Both the position numbers and the translations under genes were made by a program. A stretch of 64,000 nt of DNA, from the NCBI GenBank assembly GCA_963719285.1, contig CAVRBO010000004.1, positions 682,001 through 746,000 of the forward strand, given 5' to 3'. Shown here one piece after another: positions 60,080 to 64,000 of the stretch (the stretch's first letter is position 1; the number at the start of each line of letters is the position of its first letter). The notes under the pieces were generated by a model. That model was not told the origin of the DNA and searched no databases. It was given only the letters and a program-made list of their open reading frames with translations. This stretch comes from C-114 sp963719285. GTDB taxonomy: Bacteria > Chloroflexota > Limnocylindria > Limnocylindrales > CSP1-4.

Positions 60080-60631
60080 TCAGTCCCCGGGCGGTGGCTT
60101 CTGGAGCAGGGCGTCGAGTGCGTCGTGCGCAGCCGCCATGTCCTCGTCCGCCCAGGCGGGCTCGAGGGCAGGTCCTTCGGCGTCGGACGCCTCGCCGGCG
60201 GGTGCCTGGCCGGGGTCGGGCGCAGGAGGGATCGGCGGCCCGGGCCGGGGAGGTGCCGCCGCCGCCGCGCGAGCGGCGGGCGCGACGGGAGGGGCGACTC
60301 GGACCGGGGCCGAGTCCGGGCGCACGATCTCATCGTCGTACACCTCCGCGAGGGCGTCTTCCGACGCAGGCCCCTGGCTGGGGCGCAGGGCGCTGTCGTC
60401 CGGGATCCCCGCGAGGTAGGCGCGATGGAGGCGCAGCACTTCCTCCACGGCCTCGGCGTCCGCGGCGATCTCGCGGCTCCGCAGCGTGTCGGCGATCCAG
60501 CCCGCCTCCGCCCGCGATTCGCCGGCGGCGATGTCGTCGTCGCGTCGGCGCAGGTCGAGCATGACGAGCCAGGCGAGCCCGGCACCGATCGCCAAGCCGA
60601 CGATGATGAGCCACACGTCGAACGGGTTCAT
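60080..60631 (-). CDS. Hypothetical single-pass membrane protein with a Pro/Ala-rich tail
   Basis: A 183-residue protein. One N-terminal helix (DVWLIIVGLAIGAGLAWLVM) is followed by an acidic helical segment (AADAEAVEEVLRLHRAYLAG), a low-complexity Pro/Ala stretch (residues ~110-160) and an acidic C-terminus. No family recognised. It faces the UbiE/MenG gene convergently. Confidence 0.55.
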   Translation of the reverse strand: MNPFDVWLIIVGLAIGAGLAWLVMLDLRRRDDDIAAGESRAEAGWIADTLRSREIAADAEAVEEVLRLHRAYLAGIPDDSALRPSQGPASEDALAEVYDDEIVRPDSAPVRVAPPVAPAARAAAAAPPRPGPPIPPAPDPGQAPAGEASDAEGPALEPAWADEDMAAAHDALDALLQKPPPGD

Positions 60632-60839
60632 CGGGGCGCCGCCGAGGGCGACGGGGGCGACGATCCGGGGTCGCGTCGCGGACCTGCCGGCGAGCGCGTG
60701 GCGGCCGTGACGGCGACCCGGGGATGCATGCGCTGGCCAGTATACGGACGCGCCTTCCGCGACGGGCCGGAACGGCCGGATCTCGTTCCGCGAGCGTGCG
60801 CGGCCCGGCGGCCATCGCCGCGGCTACACTCTCCCGGCG

Positions 60840-62141
60840 ATGATCGACTTCATTCCGCCCTCCGTCCTCGTCACGATCGGCCCGTTCCCCGTCCATTTCT
60901 ACGGGCTCGCCTACGCCATCGGCCTGGCCGCGACGTACTGGGTGATGAGCCACGAGGCACGCCATCGAGGCCACGACCCGGAGCTGCTGGCGAACGGGCT
61001 CATCGTCGTCGCGATCGCGGCGATCGTCGGGGGGCGGGCGTACCACGTGATCGACCAGATCGCGTACTACAAGGACCACATCGCGCAGGCGTTCCTGCCG
61101 GTCGACGCAGCGGGCAATTTCATCGGCTTCAGCGGGCTCGGCGTCTACGGCGGGATCATCACCGGCACGATCGCGGCGTTCATCTACCTGCGCCGGCGGC
61201 ACCAGAGCTTCTGGCTGTGGGCGGACATCGTCGCGCCCGGCCTGTTCGCGATGCAGGCGGTCGCCCGCTGGGGCAACTTCTTCAACCAGGAGCTGTACGG
61301 GCCGCCGACCACCCTGCCGTGGGGGATCGCGATCGAGTGCGACCATCGGATCGCGGCCTATGCGTGCGACGCGTTCCCGTTCGCCACGACGCACTTCCAG
61401 CCGCTCTTCTTCTACGAGTCGCTGTCGGGGTTCCTCGGCGTCGTCGGGCTCATGTTCCTCGCCCGCAGGTTCGGTCGGCGCCTGCGCACCGGCGACCTGC
61501 TCGCGGCGTTCTTCATCTGGTATGGGATCGTCCGCTTCGGCCTCGAGACGCTGCGCTCCGACAACTGGACGTTCTTCGGCGTTCCCATGGCCCAGATCTT
61601 CTCCGCGATCTTCATCGCCATCGGGATCCTCATCATCGTGGTCCGCCGCCTGCGCGGCGCGCCCACGTTCCTCGTCGCGGACTCTGCGGCCATGGTGGCC
61701 GCCCTGGACGAGATCGGGGTCCCCGGTGAGGGCGGCGATACCGGGACCGCCGCGGAGGATGCGGCCGACGCTGCGGCTGCACAGACCGCCTCGGAGGCCG
61801 GGTCCGACGAGGACGACGAGGGCGACGAGGGCGACGACGACGCTGCGACGGAGCCCCAGGACGACCTGACGACGCTGCTGGCACCGAAGGCCGATCCGGG
61901 GGTCCCGCCGGTCGACGCTGCGCCCGCCCCCGCGGCCGACGACGCCGCGCTCCCCGCGGCCGACGACGCCGCTCCCCCCGCGGCCGTAGCGCCCGCCCCC
62001 GGCGCCGAAGCGCCGGCGGCCCAGCCGGCGCCTGCCGACGAGGTTCCGGCCGCGGGCGAGGCAGGGGCCGCGGCGGTTCTTCCCACGACCCCGCCCACGA
62101 CCCCGCCGCCGGCCCCGACGGACCCCCGACCCGGCACCTGA
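60840..62141 (+). CDS. lgt: Prolipoprotein diacylglyceryl transferase with a long acidic C-terminal extension
   Basis: A 433-residue protein. Residues 1-275 are a normal Lgt: HFYGLAYAIGLAATYWVMSH, GGRAYHVIDQIAYY, SGLGVYGGIITGTIAAFIYL, ARWGNFFNQELYGPPTTLPW and FETLRSDNW-like FGLETLRSDNWTF. It attaches diacylglycerol to lipobox cysteines, and this window encodes at least four predicted lipoproteins. Residues ~285-433 are a low-complexity tail, first acidic (GSDEDDEGDEGDDDAATEP) and then Ala/Pro-rich, well beyond the usual length. A TACACT box lies nine bases before the ATG. Confidence 0.9.
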   Translation: MIDFIPPSVLVTIGPFPVHFYGLAYAIGLAATYWVMSHEARHRGHDPELLANGLIVVAIAAIVGGRAYHVIDQIAYYKDHIAQAFLPVDAAGNFIGFSGLGVYGGIITGTIAAFIYLRRRHQSFWLWADIVAPGLFAMQAVARWGNFFNQELYGPPTTLPWGIAIECDHRIAAYACDAFPFATTHFQPLFFYESLSGFLGVVGLMFLARRFGRRLRTGDLLAAFFIWYGIVRFGLETLRSDNWTFFGVPMAQIFSAIFIAIGILIIVVRRLRGAPTFLVADSAAMVAALDEIGVPGEGGDTGTAAEDAADAAAAQTASEAGSDEDDEGDEGDDDAATEPQDDLTTLLAPKADPGVPPVDAAPAPAADDAALPAADDAAPPAAVAPAPGAEAPAAQPAPADEVPAAGEAGAAAVLPTTPPTTPPPAPTDPRPGT

Positions 62142-63025
62142 TGGCCGGCCCGGCGGACGACCCCGGGGCCGCGTCCGTTCGCCGTCGGGCACGCCCACAG
62201 GAGCCGCGCGTCTCGCCCCAGGCCCTGGCCGCCGCCAGGGGAGGCGTGAAGGAGGGTCTGGCCTGGCTTGGCCGGGAGCCCGAGTCGCATGCCTCGATCC
62301 TCTATCGCGCGGTGCGGCTCTTCGCCCGGGCGGTCGTCTTCGGCGCGTTCCGGTTCAAGGTGGCGACGTCCGGGCAGGAGCACCTGCCGGCGGGCGGCTA
62401 CCTCCTGGTCGGGGCGGTCCATCGTGGCTGGATGGATCCGTTCCTGATCCAGCACGCCCTGCCGGTCGAACCACGCGTCTGGTTCCTGGGCAGCGGGCCG
62501 TCCGCCTTCACGAGCCGCTGGCGCGAAGCCCTCCTCCACCGGATGGGCGGGATGCTCCCGGTCTGGCGCGGCGGCGTCGGGATCGACCAGCATGTCGATT
62601 CGGCGCGGGCCGTGCTGCGCACCGGCGGTGTCTTCGTCCTGATGCCCGAAGGCGGCATCAGCGGTCCGCCGGAGCGGCTCGCCCCGTTCCGATTCGGTGC
62701 CGGGCTCATCTGCCTCCGGACGGAGGCGCCGATCGTCCCGCTGGCCATCGCCGGCTCGAACGCGCTGTACGTCGGCCGCCGGATGGCGACCCGCGTCCTC
62801 GCCCCGACCACCGCGCGCGAGCTCCTCGGCGCCGACTGGCGCGACGAGCTGCCGGCGGAGGGTTCGCGCGCCGAGCTCGAGCTCGCCCATCGGCTGACAG
62901 AGCGCCTGGCCGACCTCCTCGGGCCGGCCGTGGCCGAGCTCTATCCCACGACGGTCGATCCGCCGGACCGGCCGCGCCGGCTGAAGGGACTCACCTGGCT
63001 GCTCCTCTCCCGTCGGCGACGCTGA
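62141..63025 (+). CDS. Lysophospholipid acyltransferase (PlsC/LPLAT family)
   Basis: A 294-residue acyltransferase. The catalytic HX4D motif is H94-R-G-W-M-D99 and the second conserved block is MPEGGISGPPERLAPFRFGA. The region APIVPLAIAGSNALY follows. It should acylate lysophosphatidate or a related acceptor at the membrane. It overlaps lgt by one base (TGATG), linking two lipid-metabolism genes. Confidence 0.85.
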   Translation: MAGPADDPGAASVRRRARPQEPRVSPQALAAARGGVKEGLAWLGREPESHASILYRAVRLFARAVVFGAFRFKVATSGQEHLPAGGYLLVGAVHRGWMDPFLIQHALPVEPRVWFLGSGPSAFTSRWREALLHRMGGMLPVWRGGVGIDQHVDSARAVLRTGGVFVLMPEGGISGPPERLAPFRFGAGLICLRTEAPIVPLAIAGSNALYVGRRMATRVLAPTTARELLGADWRDELPAEGSRAELELAHRLTERLADLLGPAVAELYPTTVDPPDRPRRLKGLTWLLLSRRRR

Positions 63026-63044
63026 GCGGGTTATCCTCGGCCGC

Positions 63045-64000
63045 ATGCACTACGCCGAATCGATCGTCGAGCTCGTCGGGGACACCCCCCTCGTCCGGCT
63101 CAACCGGGTGACCCGCGACCTCGGCCCCCGTGACCGGCAGCCACTCGTGCTGGCCAAGCTCGAGATGCTCAATCCGGGCGGGTCGGTCAAGGACCGGATC
63201 GGGTTGCCGATGATCGAGGCGGCCGAGCGCGACGGACTGCTCGAGCCGGGCGGCACGATCATCGAGCCGACGAGCGGCAACACGGGGCACGGCCTCGCGA
63301 TCGCGGCGGTCCTCAAGGGCTATCGCTGCATCTTCGTGATGGCGGACAAGCAATCGGCCGAGAAGCAGGCGCTCCTGCGGGCCTATGGCGCCGAGGTCGT
63401 GCTGTGCCCGACGAACGTGCCCCCCGAGAGCCCCGAGAGCTACTACTCGGTCGCGGCCCGGCTCGCCCGGGACATCCCCGGCGCGTTCAAGCCCGACCAG
63501 TACTGGAACATGGAGAACACCCTCGCCCACGAACGCACGACCGGACCGGAGATCTGGGCCCAGACAGAGGGTCGGGTCACCCACTTCGTCGCGAGCGTCG
63601 GCACCGGCGGGACGATCTCGGGGGCGGCGCATCACCTGAAGGCGCAGAACCCCGGGATCGTCGTGGTCGGCGCGGACCCGGAGGGCTCCGTGCTGTCGGG
63701 CGACACGGCCCGGCCGTATCTGACCGAGGGCGTCGGGGAGGACTTCGTCCCCGGTACGTTCGACCCGGCCTCGGTCGACCGGTGGATCCGGGTGAGCGAC
63801 CGCGACGCGTTCCTGGCGGCCCGGCGCATCACCCGCGAGGAGGGGATCCTGGCGGGCGAATCGTGCGGCACGGCCCTGGTGGCCACCCTGACCGTGGCCC
63901 GGGAACTCACGGGGGCCGGCGCCGGCCCCGAGGCGGTGATCGTCGTCCTGCTGCCGGACGGCGGCCGAAGCTACATGTCGAAGCTCTACAACGACGAGTG
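63045..64000 (+). CDS. Cystathionine beta-synthase/cysteine synthase-like PLP enzyme, 3' end cut off
   Basis: 318 residues are visible before the window ends. The PLP lysine is K49 in NPGGSVKDRIG, EPTSGNTGHGLAIAA holds the substrate loop, SVGTGGTISG the phosphate-binding loop, and EGILAGESCGTAL follows. The last visible stretch, PDGGRSYMSKLYNDE, is typical of cystathionine beta-synthases, in which a CBS-domain pair usually follows beyond this point. A TATCCT box lies seven bases before ATG 63045. Confidence 0.88.
   Translation, partial: MHYAESIVELVGDTPLVRLNRVTRDLGPRDRQPLVLAKLEMLNPGGSVKDRIGLPMIEAAERDGLLEPGGTIIEPTSGNTGHGLAIAAVLKGYRCIFVMADKQSAEKQALLRAYGAEVVLCPTNVPPESPESYYSVAARLARDIPGAFKPDQYWNMENTLAHERTTGPEIWAQTEGRVTHFVASVGTGGTISGAAHHLKAQNPGIVVVGADPEGSVLSGDTARPYLTEGVGEDFVPGTFDPASVDRWIRVSDRDAFLAARRITREEGILAGESCGTALVATLTVARELTGAGAGPEAVIVVLLPDGGRSYMSKLYNDE

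Overview
This 64 kb window is very GC-rich and densely coding, with many 1-4 base gene overlaps (GTGA, ATGA and TGATG junctions) and several GTG or TTG starts. Gene content includes an MmpL-type exporter, two ECF sigma/anti-sigma pairs, lipoproteins plus Lgt, a menaquinone-type UbiE/MenG methyltransferase, a SufB-SufD-Rieske cluster, an MbfA-like ferritin/VIT protein and a non-pyrrolysine MttB-family methyltransferase. This best fits an uncultured high-GC Chloroflexota (Limnocylindria/Ellin6529-like) or, less likely, an actinobacterium. The assignment is inferred from gene content only; no rRNA or tRNA gene was seen.

Layout. 1-16 kb: end of a CoA-transferase beta subunit, a tandem HD-GYP protein, a membrane protein, a 4-hydroxybutyrate-type CoA-transferase, a phosphoribosyltransferase, an ECF sigma/anti-sigma/lipoprotein group, a class III aminotransferase, an MmpL exporter with a divergent TetR regulator, a phosphotriesterase-like hydrolase and OsmC. 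15.4-18.9 kb: a YcaQ-type DNA glycosylase, a DUF2207-like membrane protein and a DinB-like protein.

18.9-38 kb is the centrepiece, a methylated-amine (probably glycine betaine) catabolic island. One minus-strand operon encodes corrinoid protein, DUF1638 protein, a virulence-factor-family small protein, methyl-THF:corrinoid methyltransferase, a RACE corrinoid activator, an MttB-family methyltransferase and a MetF-like reductase. It is divergent from an IclR regulator, with a perfect palindrome over the IclR -35 element. A second block encodes a dimethylglycine/sarcosine dehydrogenase-like flavoprotein plus EtfB and EtfA, divergent from a ProV-ProW-ProX uptake system. Together they can be read as import of a quaternary amine, corrinoid removal of the first methyl group to THF, oxidation of methyl-THF, and flavoprotein demethylation of the remaining N-methyl groups with electrons passed to ETF. 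Between the two blocks lies a 4,5-DOPA-type extradiol dioxygenase preceded by six 17-bp palindromes spaced at near-multiples of the DNA helical repeat.

38-64 kb: lipoprotein, NUDIX, a heme-copper-oxidase-like membrane protein, an FAD oxidoreductase, SufB-SufD-Rieske, a sugar isomerase/dehydrogenase pair, a two-domain protein ending in a HAD phosphatase, a penicillin acylase, an ornithine-cyclodeaminase homologue, MbfA, an Lrp regulator beside an iron-box-like direct repeat, a second ECF sigma/RskA pair, UbiE/MenG, Lgt with a long acidic tail, an acyltransferase and the start of a cystathionine beta-synthase-like gene. Several genes have a TANNNT box 6-7 bases before the start codon and no ribosome binding site, which suggests frequent leaderless mRNAs. 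A dispersed repeat of up to 47 bases occurs in at least four copies, three of them inside coding sequence.
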